Positions 12,752 through 25,029 of a stretch of 47,994 bases of DNA are shown one piece after another. The notes beneath the pieces are model-generated. The model did no database searches. It saw only the letters and a list, made by a program, of their open reading frames with translations, and was not told the DNA's origin. This DNA comes from Chromera velia (Eukaryota > Sar > Chromeraceae): NCBI GenBank assembly GCA_018398765.1, contig JAHBMJ010000417.1:1-47994 (forward strand), in the 5' to 3' direction. A program made the translations under genes and the position numbers. The first letter of the stretch is position 1, and the number at the start of each line of letters is the position of its first letter.

Positions 12752-12783
<32 letters not shown>
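11442..12783 (+). mobile_element. 5'-truncated LINE-type retrotransposon (copy A), C-terminal ORF2 fragment plus tail
   Basis: An open frame entering at about 11442 (no good ATG) and ending at 12263 gives about 270 residues typical of the region after the reverse transcriptase of non-LTR elements. It has an LQLHFIRWALNL segment, Leu-rich helices, then a terminal zinc-knuckle-like cluster C-x2-C-x8-H-x4-C (12139-12189) followed by a helical end. About 490 bp of 3' untranslated sequence leads to a (TAA)n tail at 12754-12783. The polymerase core and endonuclease are absent, so this is a truncated copy, as is usual for LINE insertion. Copy B lies about 700 bp away in the opposite orientation. Confidence 0.65.
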
Positions 12784-12787
<4 letters not shown>

Positions 12788-13419
12788 GTTGACTAAACCC
12801 GGCAGCCATCGTGTCCTAATGGCAGAAAGCAGTCTGAGCATACATGTATTGCAGGCCTAAGAGCGTAAAAGCTCGCTCAGAGAGGCCACGTACACTGAGT
12901 TCGACCCATTACTAGACCTATTATGCCGTAGCAATGATGCTGGCACCCGTACCGCCCCCATCCTGCCCACAGTTTTTTTCTCTACTTTAATATAAGTTTG
13001 GAAAGCAGAATACATAACACTAGACATGCCAAGCCTAGTAACATGCATATGTACGGCAAAATGTAATGTTTAAACATATAACGGCGTCTAAGGCTTTTCA
13101 CTATAATTTAGTCTACCAAGTTTTCAAATAATCGACAAACCTAGCAACAAACCGATTCATTTAACCGAACCACCCGCTAGGCCGCCCAGTTCTGGCGGCT
13201 GTGTAGCTAGCTTTGTAGCTATAAATTATGCATACAGTGCATAAATGTCAGGACAGGCTCATAATTTGGTGTGTCGGCACTCTGTTTCGCTTTCTACATG
13301 TTTGTTTATGCTTTTTGAAATCTTGAGTGCACTGTTTATTTGCTCTCGATCTTCATCGGAGGCTCGTCTCGCCGTCTCTCTTTGATCTCTCCCGCGTAAG
13401 CCGTTTGTTTATTGGTCGC
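12784..13419. other. Intergenic region downstream of P1
   Basis: The LINE tail ends here and the convergent P1 gene (minus strand) ends at 13420. This gap would hold the P1 3' untranslated region and its poly(A) signal on the minus strand. No other gene is visible; part of 13000-13260 is AT-rich. Confidence 0.5.
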
Positions 13420-14045
13420 TTAATCGAAGAGATCGAAGTCCATGGCCTCCTCCTCCTCCTCTTCGACGGGCTGCAAGACCAAGGAAGAGTGGGGGGGGAG
13501 ATGCAAGACATGGGAAAGCGCTGGATGCAGGGGCAAACTGCCGGAAGACAAGAGATTGCAGAGAAATACACGGTAAAGAGGACAGAACAAGGAAAGCAAG
13601 AATACGCAGAGATGGACAACCTGGCAAACTCTGAGCCACAGAAGAAATGCTGGGTCCATTGAAAGCACGACGTGTACAGAAAGAAAAATGCAGACACACG
13701 CGGTCCAAGTAGATCGATTGGATCTGCCGACAAACACAGCGCAAATGTTCCTAGATCGCACAAGGAAGGAACATGGAAGCTTGACTAATGGAAAGGCCCC
13801 TTCTACGGTTTTTCTGTACCATTATCTTTCGAGAATGAATTGAAAGACGGATGGAGGCGGTGAATGTTCAGTTGCCCCTGGAAGTTTCACCCCGACCCCA
13901 AAACCCCCTTTGAGAAACCACTGTTGTGACAGGAAAGAGAAACAAAGTAAAACAAAAACGTGACATGCAATAAAAGGAAGTAAATCTTCAGTCACCAGAC
14001 TATCTCCAGCCTTCTCTCTCTATGTGTTGAGTGTGACTGTCAGTG

Positions 14046-14125
<80 letters not shown>

Positions 14126-15025
14126 CGCGCATTCATCGACGATCCATCCGGCAACACCCGTTTCCGTTGTTTTCCTGCACATGTCTATTCATTTACATGC
14201 GCGCAATATGCGTCAGACTCTTTTCACTTGGTGCATTCCTTGGTCTGTTTCATTCAAGACTGACAGCAGCCTCCTTCTTCTCCTCAGCAGCGCCGCCAGC
14301 AGCACCGCCGTCACCACCAGCAGCGGCAGGGGCGCCACCTGCAACACGACGAAGAGCCACACACACGCACACATGCCCTCAAGCGCTCTCACACACAGAT
14401 GAAAGAGAATGTCCGGACCTAAAATTGAACGATGTGAGAACGGACGAGAAATGCTGATTGGGAAAAGGGAGGCAACAAGCGACAGAAAATGAGAAATGAG
14501 GGGGGGCACACAGAGGAGAAAGCGAACTAAAGTGGGAGAGGAAAGCCAGGGGAAGCAGGGTGAGGGGGAGAGATGGTGAAGGAGAAAGACTGACCGCCAC
14601 CGCCACCGCTTCCGACGTTGGAGATGAGATCTCCGACCTTCACGTCCTGCAGAAACGAAACACACAGAGAAGAGAATGATCCGAAATGGAAAGAATGACA
14701 GCGGGTTGCAGATTTCTGGAGTTTGATCCGGACCGTAAGGAAAACAAAGGATGCAAACTAAACAAAAGAAAGAGAAGCGTCCGCTGAAACAGAAAAACCG
14801 CGTGGATAAGGCTGCTTTCAGAGAGATCGGTTGACTTACCTTGAAGAGCTTAGCGAAGAGGCCAGGAAGGTAAGCCTCCACCTTAGCTCCGGTGGCGCTG
14901 ATGAGCTTGTTCATGTTATCTGCGGAGATCTCAATCTCGTCATCATGAAGGATGAGGGCAGCGTAGGTGCAGAGGAGCTCGCCCTTCTCGGCGTCAGAGA
15001 GCTGAGAAACGGGGACAGCGGCCAT
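13420..15025 (-). CDS. RPLP1: 60S acidic ribosomal protein P1, 4 exons
   Basis: Exons on the minus strand are 14840-15025, 14595-14646, 14265-14338 and 13420-13470. All phases agree and the product is 120 residues, the normal length for P1. Residues 1-62 form the helical dimerisation domain (starts MAAVPVSQLSDAEKGEL, with YAALILHDDE and LPGLFAKLFK). Then come VGDLISNVGSGGGGG, a flexible Ala/Gly hinge, an EEKKEAA segment and an acidic end finishing MDFDLFD. This tail is the family hallmark that recruits elongation factors and, in many eukaryotes, is phosphorylated. P1 pairs with P2 on the ribosomal stalk in the cytoplasm. Two introns use GTCAGT donors; the last intron holds a long (CT)n(GT)n tract. 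The gene is head to head with NOG1. Confidence 0.93.
14049..14130. repeat. (CT)n(GT)n(GC)n microsatellite in the last P1 intron
   Basis: A pure CT run passes into a GT run and then alternating GC. This is on the plus strand, so in the P1 transcript it reads as AC then AG repeats. It lies inside the intron 13471-14264. Confidence 0.95.
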
Positions 15026-15528
15026 TGTGGCAAACGTACAATAGCAGTTTAAGCCGTCACTTCGATCGCCGGCAGAGGAAGAGGGACCTTTACGAGGAAG
15101 TAGGAACGGACCGAGCCGTTTCTCTAGTCACTGCCCATCGAAAGTAAATCCACCTGCAGGCTTGAATTCGCTTTCGCGGACCACCCAAGACTTTCCGGGG
15201 CACCCCTGAATAATCGGCTCGTGGCAGAAAACCGAACAGTCCGAAAGATCCGATTCCATGGCAGTATCAGACTGACAGCCACGCAGCTATGCCTATACAG
15301 TCGATCAAATGGAGCCTGAACTGCTGAATGTGTGCAAGAGATGACTGAAAGAATGCAAAAGTGTGATCGTTTTTAGCTGAAAGCAGTTTGTTCGTGATCC
15401 GCTTTGATTGACTGGTCGATCGAGTTGCGGCTCTCGAGATCAGGCGGGCAGACAAGCAGGAAAGGACTTGATCTCTCCTTTTTCCAACAACTGTCTTCGT
15501 CTTACAGTGTTCTGGTCACCCCTGCAAG
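15026..15528. promoter_or_regulatory. Shared divergent intergenic region between P1 and NOG1
   Basis: Only 503 bp separate the start codons of P1 (leftward) and NOG1 (rightward), so both promoters and 5' leaders must lie here. I see no clear TATA box. Both products serve the large ribosomal subunit, so joint control is plausible. This is inference from layout, not from a recognised motif. Confidence 0.5.
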
Positions 15529-18500
15529 ATGACGACGCAGCTCTATAACTTCAAGGTTAGTTGTCTCTGAACTCTCCCCGGTTACTCTCTTGCTCTGCTC
15601 CAAATGCAACTGATCAGAGGCATGGGTACCCTGTTCAACTCTTCTTTCCTGTCGTGTCCTCTCCCCCCTGTCTCGCCTGCATACAGGAGATTACCGTGGT
15701 TCCCAATGCGAAGGAGTTGATTGACATCATCCTCTCGAAGACGCAGAGGAAGACTCCCACCGTGGTGCACCCGAACTACCAGATCTCCCGTATTCGAACC
15801 TTTTATATGCAGAAGGTCAAGTTCTGCCAGCAGTCCTATCACGAAAAGCTGTCAGACATCCTGAAGGAATTTCCCAGACTCGACGTCAGTCCGGCAGTCA
15901 GGCTGGCAGGCAGGCAAGCAAGGAAGCCAGCAGAAAGGCAGGCAAGAAAGGCAGGCACAGCTGAGCAAGCAAGTGGGCAAGCGGACAGGCAGCAGGCAGA
16001 CAGACAAGCCGTCGGTCAGGCGAGCAGAGATAGAGGCGTTAGGCGGTCACGGAAGCATACCTCGGGAGAGAAAGGGTCTGCAGGCCAATTGCGGTAAAAA
16101 AGGCTTTTAGTGTGCTGGAAAGAAGCTCGTGGTCATTCAGGCACCTGTAGTTCTTCCTTTGGCCCTCTTCTTCTCGCGAGAAGTTTTCATCTAGTGCATT
16201 TACGTCTTTGGCCTTTGAATTTCATCAGGCGATCCCAGCCCCAACAAACGTGCGATCTCAACTGATCCATCTATTTATGCAGTGAAGGCAGGCATTCACC
16301 AAAATTACTCTTGCCTTGTGAATGAACCGAAAACGCGTCGAACGTTTCAAAAGTAAAGACGAAGCACACTCCGATTGATTGCGGAAATTGTTTGCAGGAC
16401 ATCCATCCCTTCTACGCGGACCTCTGCAATGTCCTGTATGACCGGGATCACTACAAGCTGGCTCTCGGCCAGGTCTGTTCTCTTCTATTCTATTCTCTTG
16501 TCCCTTCTGACTGACTTACGGACTGAAGGGCAGGGCTGGCTGCTGGAGGTTTCGGACTGCCTCCTCTATGCGATCGCATAGGAAAGAAATCAACAGTATC
16601 GTTGAAGCTGCTCTGGGGTGCGTATGGCGGTGAGGAGAGTGATGCGGGCAGAGGTTTTCTTGTCTCTTCTTTTCCTGCAATGCACAGTTTGTGTTTAGAC
16701 TTGAGAGAGACTTTAGAGGCCCACCCACCGGCATGGATCGGCTTTCGCATTTTGGGTGCTGGGTCTTCAGATCGTCAAAACATGCGGCAGACGACAAACC
16801 GCTACAACTCTTTTCTTTTGCCTCAGTATATTCACTTCTTCGCGTTGACTGGCTGTCTGTCTGGCAGGTTGCGGCTGTACGCAACATCATCGACAACATC
16901 GCGAAGGACTACGTCCGTCTGTTGAAGTACGCAGACTCGGCATACAAGTGCAAGATGCTCAAGAGAGCAGGTAGGTACCTACCTGGGCGGGTAGGGGGGG
17001 AACACTTTGGCACAATGTGTGAGAGGGAATTTGTGCTCCCTCCTCTCTCTGCGTGAAGGCATACTCTTTCTTCACTCGTTTGTTCACAATCTCTTCACGT
17101 CTCTGGACTGTTCTTCTTGTTTTTCTTCTCATCCTGTTGCTTTTTTCATTCCATTTTTTTCTTTCACTGCATGATGCATGCAGGTCTGGGACGTATGTGC
17201 ACTGCGGTGAAGAAGCTCCAGGCGTCTCTGACGTACCTTGAGGAAGTCAGGCAGCATCTCTCCAGGCTGCCTTCGATTAACCCGTCAGTCAGTTGAGTGA
17301 GCACGTGCATGAATCTGAAAGTGAAAAAATAAAATAATATGCGTGATTCAAGCTCTATGTTCGTACGCAAAGGCAGCAAGAGACCTTTCCCAGACCCTCC
17401 CCCTCTCTCTCTCAGAGAGACCACATCGATGAGAAATGTTCACTAACGAAGGACACAGACTGACTGCCCGCATGTCGAGTTTGTATCGGTATCCCTCTCA
17501 GTGATCGACGGATGGAAATGCAGGGGCGCGAAAAGGGGAACGAACTTGCTGAAGTGATGTTTCTTTGTGTTGGTTCTTCTTTCCCAAGTTCAACGCTTCC
17601 TGGCCGTCTCTTCTCTTCTCTCCTCTGCCCCTTCCCTGTCTGTTCTCTTCTCTTCCCTTAGCTTCTCCTTCTTTCTTTCTTTCTGCCTGCCTGCGTGCCT
17701 GCCTGTGTGCCTGCCTGCGTACAGTTCCACTCGGACCCTGATCCTGTCGGGGTACCCGAATGTTGGCAAGTCGAGCTTCATGAATCAGGTCGGTCGGATG
17801 GATGGATGGAATGCTGGGAATAGAGGGAGGGAGGGAATCATGGGGCCATCTTTCTCTCTCATCATTCATCGAGTGCGTAGAGAGGAGATGGGAACTTCCG
17901 TTTCTTCTTCGAGTCTCGCAACCGACGAAACAAAAGAACGAACAGAAGAAAGAAATCAAGAAGAGACAGAGAAAGGGAAGGTCAAGAGAACCGTGGTGTG
18001 TTGGGGGGGGGCAGTGAGATGTTCTGTCTGTCTGCTGCCTGTCCGCTGTCTTGGCGTGATCTGACCTTGATTGCTTTTTTCTTCTCCCCTAACCTCTCTC
18101 TCATCGTTGTTTTCACCAAAGCCTGAGGTCACTGCCGCGTCCCTCCCACCCTCCCTGCCTGGCTGCCTCTTTTCAGGTGACCAATGCATACGTTTACTTT
18201 CATACAGAATTCTTTTTCATACAGAATGAAAGTAAACGTATGCCTCTTTTCAGGTGACCAATGCATACGTTTACTTTCATACAGAATTCTTTTTCATACA
18301 GTATGAAAGTAAACGTATGCCTCTTTTCAGGTGACCAATGCATACGTTTACTTTCATACAGAATTCTTTTTCATACAGTATGAAAGTAAACGTATTCCTC
18401 TTTTCAGGTGACCAATGCAGGAGTGCAGGTCGAACCTTATGCCTTCACCACCAAGTCCCTCTTCGTTGGACATTTTGACTATCAGTACAGCAGGTGGCAG

Positions 18501-19478
18501 GTTCGTTGGTTGGTTGGTGCGGCTCTTCTTTTGTTCATCGTTCGGTGGCTCTGGGATTGAGTGGTTGGCCCCTCCCTGCTTTTCTCTTTGTTTCCCCTTG
18601 TCTTATCGAATCTTGCCTTGGTTTCTCGATTCGTCCTGTTGCTCAGCATCAAGATCAAGACCACGCATGCATGTGCGCGGACAGTCCCCGCCCCACCACG
18701 CAGATAATTCTGAAATATCAACGACAAATCGGTTTTGAGCGATCGAACTCTGGATGTCAGCTTGAGGAGGCAATCAAGCAAGCAAGAAAGTAGGATGTCA
18801 CCATGATTTGTTTGTTTTTTTGTGTCTCTGCGTTCCCCCCCGGCTGTCAATTGGAGAAGTGTACAAGGACAAATTTTTGCCTGCTTGCTGGTTCGGTTGT
18901 TTGCTTGCAGGTGATCGACACCCCGGGAATTTTGGACAGGCCGCTCGACCAAAGAAACAGAATTGAGATGAGCGCTATCACGGCGCTTGCCCACATTCAG
19001 GTTGGTGCCTGGGCCTCTCAGATGGTCTTTCTGTCCATCCGTCCGTCCATTTTTTCAGAGCCACCACACCCCTCTGAAAGCAGGTTTCTTTGCTGTGTGG
19101 TTATTCGTGCCATTTTGTCGAGACGGTGTGGGTGACCGTCTCTCTCGGTTCTCCATCACGCAGAGCCTTTCCTTTGAGCCCTGCAAATCCTCTCTGATGA
19201 TTCTCTCCCCCACCCCAACCCATGCACATACATACGCATGCCTGCAGGCTTCGATTCTGTACTTTATTGACGTCTCCGAGCAGTGTGGGTGGAACATTCA
19301 GGCACAGGTATTCAAGGGAAGGGGGGGGGAGTGAAGTCTGTTTTTGTTTTTTTCCCTGGTTGTTGTCTTCTTCCTCCTCTTCTGCCGAGTGAGCAGGGTT
19401 TCCCTAGCTGCATTTTCTTTGTTTTGTGTCAGGTCGAGTGATGAGGGAAGGGGACGAGGAAGAGTTCTGGAGTCCAGA

Positions 19479-19519
<41 letters not shown>

Positions 19520-22500
19520 TTTCTCACACACACAGAGGGTGGGGGTGAAGAATGGCGAAAAAGAGGCGGAGTTGGCCCTTCCCTTTCTTTTCCTCCCCCT
19601 TGTGGGCTTTCTACTTCACCTCTCCTCTTACCCTCTTCCCTTCCCTTCACATACAGGTGGCGCTGTTCCATTCCATCAAGCCGCTGTTCAAAAATAAGCC
19701 GGTGATGGTAGTCTGCAATAAGGTGAGTGTTTGTGGGGGGGTGGGGGGGTGGGTTTGTTCATCTGTGTGGGTTTTTCTTTGTCGGCTTGCTTTTCCTTTT
19801 GCCGGACAAATGGTTTTGGTCGTTATTTCTTTCTATTTCTTTCCTGCTTTTGGATTTCCCGTCATGCCTCTGTTCTTTTTGAGATTTTGTTTCGCGTCTG
19901 GTGGTCCCGCTCTTCTTCCCTCCCACCTTTTTTTTTTCTTTCATGGATCGATGTGTGTGTGTGTGTCTGTGTCTGTGTCTGTGCCTGTGTGTGTACGATC
20001 GATTGAGGTTCTGCAGATTGATGTGAAGCCCATCGAGTCCCTCTCTGAGGAGGACAAAATGGCCATCGAGAGCATGCGGGAGGGGGGGGACGGCGTTGAG
20101 TTCCTTGCCACTTCCTGTCTGAAGTCAGAGGGGGTAGACCAGGCAAAGAACAGAGCCTGTGATCTTCTCCTGAAGAAAAGAGTCGAAAAGAAAATTGAGA
20201 CCAACAAAGTCGGGGCCATCGAATCCAGACTCCACATCGCCATCCCCAAAAACGTCCGTTCCTCCATCCATCTGTCCGCGCTATTTTCTATTTCTACCTT
20301 GTTCCTTTTGTTCGTGCGCCCTGTGCAGTAGTGAAGGAGTTGTCCCGTCAGCGTGGCACTGCAGTGATGAATTGTATTTTGGTTTTTTCATGTTCCGTCT
20401 GTACGACTTTGTTGCACTTTCGTTGCCTTCTTAATTCGTGGTCTTCGGTCTTCGTTGTTGCAGGTCCGCGCAGGTCGTCAGGCGTTCATTCCTGAGTCCG
20501 TGCTGCAACAGAGAGCCGTGGCTCCATCTGGGCAGGTCTGTCTTTCTTTCGGGGGTCTTTTTCTGAGACCCTTCCACTGCTGGCTTTGTCTTTTTCTGCT
20601 CTTTGGATGAGAGAGAACAGCAGAGAGGGGTGAAAGGAAAGAGTCGATTCGATTCTGGTCTCTGTGTCCTTTCGCCCCCACTTTGTTCCGCGCTCTCTAT
20701 CGTTCAAGTCGTCTGTCTGTCCGTTTCCCTCCCCCCCCTTTGGTTTGCTCCTTCGTCTCGTGGCGCCTCTTGTGCAAGCACCTGCCTGACGGGGGTGAAA
20801 AAAAGGAAGGCACAAAGACCCTCTCGTTGCCTGTTGAGGGAGGAGGTTCAAACAGATTCATTCTTCCAGATAATGCATGCACGCACTCTCGTCTCGTTCG
20901 CAGGCAGTTAGCTGTACAAAGGGAAAAATTAAATTATCCCGCCACTTTCTCATGCTGTCACGCGTTCAATCTGCGACCAATATATTCTCTTTCCGCTGTT
21001 CTCGTGCACCAGTTTTGCCTGTCTGTCTGTCTGTCTGTCGGGATGTCTTTGCAGCTGCCCGAGCGTGAGTGGAAGACGGAGAAGGAACTCCAGGAGGAGG
21101 CCGGAGGGGCAGGGGTCTACAATGTTGATCTGAACAGTCAGTCTGTCTCTCAGTGAGTGAGTGAGTTTTCTTCTCCGCTCTGCTTCTTCCGCGCCCTCGT
21201 GGTTCTTGTCATCGGCAGCCATACAGGCAGGGAGCGAGAGGGAGGCCGAGAGGGAGACATGGGGGCATGATGCGGACAGAAGGAACGAAAGAAAGCACGA
21301 GGGAGGGCGTTCGCATGATGTGCAAGTCTACTGATCGAGGAGTCGGTTTCCACTTTTCTCCCCCCCATCCCCATTTATTTTTTCATTTTCCACCGCTGTC
21401 TGTCGCTTGTAGGATCATTGACTCATCTGATCATTTCCCCCCAACTAGCATGCTCGTCAGTTTGTTTCGTCTCGTCTCGTTGAGACCGCCGTCTGTATGT
21501 ATTCGTCTCGACCTGCGCATGTCGAAAGGAGTCTCCGCGTGTATCAGAAGTTTTGGTTTCAAGAGCTGAGGGTGCGGATGTGCATAGGACTGAGCTGATT
21601 GTTTCTTCTTCTGAAAACGGTGTCGTCGAATAAATGAATGAAATGAATGATTGCAGAGCGCTTTCTTTTGGAGAACGAAGAGTGGCGGTACGACAACGTG
21701 CCCGAGATTTTTGAGGGAAAGAACATTGCTGACTTCATTGACCCCGATATCAATTTGAAGATCAGAGAACTGGAGAAAGAGGAGGCCACGCTGCTGCAAG
21801 AGGCAGACAACATGGACGTGAGTGAGTAAGCTTGCCTAACTGCAGAGTTTCTTTCTGAGTGATTCTCTCTTTCGAGAGAATGAGTGAGTGAGTGAGTGAG
21901 TCAGGCAGGAAGGTTTGTAGACACGAACGACGATCAATCATTGCATCCATCACTGTGTCTGTCTGTCTGTCTCTGTCTGTCTGTCTGTCTGTGGCGACAT
22001 TCGTTTGCGGATCGGCTCACTGCCTGAGAGGATGTGACGAGAGGATGTGAAGACTATGAAGAAGTATCTTTTGTAAACAGTTCTGTCCAGGTGGAAGGGA
22101 CGGACGCTCTGTCGTTTGTGTGCGTGCATCAAAGCATGAGTCCGACAGTAGATGAATGAATGAATGAATGAATGGATGGATGGATGGATGGATGAATGGA
22201 TTGGCAAGAGAGGGACCGAATGAACGAACGAACGAACGAACGAACGACCGACCGACCGAATGAACGAATGTTTGCATGCAGTGGGACGATGTGGAGTGGA
22301 AGGAGACGCAGAGGATCCTCGACGAGATCCACGGGAAGATCCGTCTCCACAGGATGGAGAAGGGGGACAAGCCGAAGGGACACACCGCCAGGGTGGCAAG
22401 GAAGGTGGGTGGATGGAGGAGAGAAAGGTGGGGATTGTATCCATAGATCTTGGAGGGATGGGTGGGTGCTCGGAAAAGAAAAAGAGTGACTGGAGGAAAA

Positions 22501-23684
22501 CAAAAACGAGGGGAAGGGTGGGGGAAAGGACTGAAGGAAGAGCTTCTGTTTCCCTGTTTTCATTGTCCCAGATCCTTCACGGCCGGTACAATTAAGGTGT
22601 CCATACTTGTTGGCTTACCACTGACACAATCTCCCTTTTCCCCCTTTTTACAGTTTCTCAGTAAGGATCTTCTGTCTGCCTGTACATCTTTCTTTCTTTC
22701 TGCCTTATTGTTCAGAAAGGCGCGACGGCCTCCGAGGTCGAGGCTCACCTGGGAAGGTTTGGGTACGAGACGGAGGGCGTGACGGCGAGGGCGGCGAGGA
22801 GACGGGCACCTCTGTCAAGAGCACAGCCTCAAGGAGACGCCCAGATGGGAACAGATGAGGTCAGCAGAAAGAGAATGGAGAGGTGTAGGAGAGGTCACGG
22901 TGTGCGCTCATGGAGGGACGGCATCATCTGCTGATAAATAAAAGCATGATCATGAAGTGAAGGAAAACTTAGAAGCGACGGGACTGGGGACGTGACACAA
23001 GAGAGGAGAGACGAGGAGAAAAGAAAGTACGAAAGGACCGAAAATTCTTCTTCAAGAAGAGCAGAAGAAAAACAAACAGGGAATTGAAAACGGCGTCTCA
23101 TCACTTGAAGCGTGATATCCCTTTTCCGTGGAAGCAACGGAAGAAATTTCGCCCCTCTTTTTTCAAAGAAAAGCTACGTTTTGTGCACATGCCAGCCGTT
23201 CCCTCCTCTTCTATCCACGTTTTCCTGCCCTCCTACTGCCTGCCCCGACGCATCCGGTCTCTCTCTCTCTCTGTCCATCTGTTCATCTATCCATCCACCC
23301 ATGCATCGGACGGACAGTCGGAGCCCGTTCTGGGTAAGAGGAAACGCGGCAGGGACGAGGATGAGGACATGACGGGAGGAGAGGCAGGCGCAGGACCTGC
23401 CGGGGCTGCTTTCGGACCGGTGGATGTGGACATGCAGGACGTGAGTTAGTCAGTCAGTCACTTACTAATTGCATGCATGTTGTTTCCTCTCTCTTTCTTC
23501 TTTTTTCTTTCCTACTGAGGCCTTTCCTTCGTTTTGATTTTGTGCTTTCTCCTCTCCTTTTTCTTTTCGTTTTCTGTGCTTGATTTTCTGCCTTGCCGAA
23601 TGTTGACAAGAACTTGACCGGCCAGGTTTATCGTGTCGAATTTGTGCTCGAGTTGCACCATAACGTGTTCTTGCGCATGCAATT

Positions 23685-23723
<39 letters not shown>

Positions 23724-24694
23724 GTCTCTCCCTCTCCCTTGTTGTACACTTCTCTCTCATGCATGTTCGTATGACTGTCCATCCAACCATTGATCCATCC
23801 ATCTATTCATCCATCCATCCATCTGTTCGTCCTTCCAGGTTTGGAGAAACCCCAAACGAGCACGCAGCGACGCCATCAGCAACAAGGAACAGGCAGCAGG
23901 GCTCGACCCGAAAAAATCCCAAGACAAGAACCCCCACAAGGGCAGAGGTGTGGATAGGGTCAACCTCGGTCTCGCAAAGGAGAAGGTCCGTCCGTCGGTG
24001 CATGCATGTCTCTCTGTCTGCATGCCTCTGTGACCGTCTATCTCCTTGAATCTCACAGCCAAATTTGCGCATGGTCCTGATGCAATCTCACGAAGCGTGT
24101 CTCTCTTGAATGCATTCCAAGAACGACCTAAAGCAGTCACGTCTCTCTCCTCTTCTCTCCCTCTCTCTCTCTCGCTCCCTTTTCTCTCTCTCTACGGAGG
24201 CTGTATGTGGAAGAGTCGCTGCGTACGACCGCAGAGACGTTTGAGAAGCGCGTCTGACCAGTTTGTATTTGTCTGTCGTTTGTTCGTTCGTTCTCTGAAA
24301 GTGCACATTTTTTGGGGGAGGAGGAGAAAGTATCCACAGTGGATTGAACAAGCGTGCTTTGTCGTCAGCAGACTCTCGAATTTTACTGTCGGTCGAGAAA
24401 AGAAAAAGAAAGGTCTCTCTTACTGATCATGCTGGGCGTGTTGTTTATTTCGTTCAGGATAAGAAGAAGGCACTGAAGGGAAAACTCCGCACGGACAAGA
24501 AACTGAAGCAAACGGTAAGTGAGGGAGGACAATTGAGGGAAAGGGGGAGGGAGGGAGGGAGTGAAAACAGACCTACCGCGTGGTTGCATGGATGGTTTTG
24601 TGATTCATATTCATTTGTCCCTTTCGCCCTCTCTTTTTCTCTATGTCCCGCTTTGTCTTTGTTTCTCTTGTTCTCTTTCTCTCTTTCTCTCTTC

Positions 24695-24736
<42 letters not shown>

Positions 24737-25029
24737 TGCTCGCTCGTTTTCTTATTCTCCTGCTCTCCTGCTTTCTCTTTTTGTTCTCGGTCTCTCTCTT
24801 AGCCCGTCTCCTTCTTTGTCTCTCTGTGTGTGTCTCTTTCCCCTCCCCTCCCTTTCCTCCTTCAGCTTTTGCGAAACTAGACTGGTTGTCCGTGTCTTTT
24901 TGGTCGTCTGTGTGTGTCTGTCTCTGCTTGCAGAGGAAGAAGGGCGAGGCCGACAGGTTTATCGGGAACAAAATGCCGAAGCATCTGTACTCAGGGAAGA
25001 GGGGAATCGGGAAGACTGACTGGAGATAG
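15529..25029 (+). CDS. NOG1: Nucleolar GTP-binding protein NOG1 (60S biogenesis GTPase), 20 exons
   Basis: Exons: 15529-15555, 15687-15884, 16398-16472, 16868-16970, 17184-17283, 17725-17788, 18408-18500, 18911-19000, 19248-19307, 19657-19722, 20017-20253, 20464-20535, 21055-21136, 21657-21817, 22282-22404, 22716-22859, 23318-23440, 23839-23985, 24458-24514, 24934-25029. Phases all agree and the product is 705 residues (animal forms are about 630). NOG1 is an Obg/TrmE-type GTPase bound to pre-60S particles in the nucleolus, needed for late 27S pre-rRNA processing and peptidyl-transferase centre maturation. Visible: N-terminal four-helix region ([20 protein letters not shown]), G1 GYPNVGKSS at residues 177-185, G2 region [13 protein letters not shown]3 DTPG at 223-226, SEQCGW, G4 NKID at 291-294 split by an intron, G5-like TSCLK. 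The C-terminal half is charged, with [11 protein letters not shown] (a likely nuclear signal), and the conserved end [14 protein letters not shown]. The extra length lies in the low-complexity C-terminal part. Confidence 0.95.
18164..18419. repeat. Three 77-bp tandem units plus partial fourth, hairpin-bearing, spanning a NOG1 splice acceptor
   Basis: Units start at 18164, 18241 and 18318; a final 25-bp partial copy is 18395-18419. Each unit is a 25-bp piece (pyrimidine tract, CAG acceptor and the first 12 bases of exon 7) followed by a 52-bp hairpin (18189-18240, 18266-18317, 18343-18394). The hairpin has 17-bp arms TACGTTTACTTTCATAC and GTATGAAAGTAAACGTA around an 18-base loop; the first copy has one arm mismatch. 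Four equivalent acceptors therefore exist, with exon starts at 18177, 18254, 18331 and 18408. Only the last continues into the conserved NOG1 reading frame. Confidence 0.95.
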
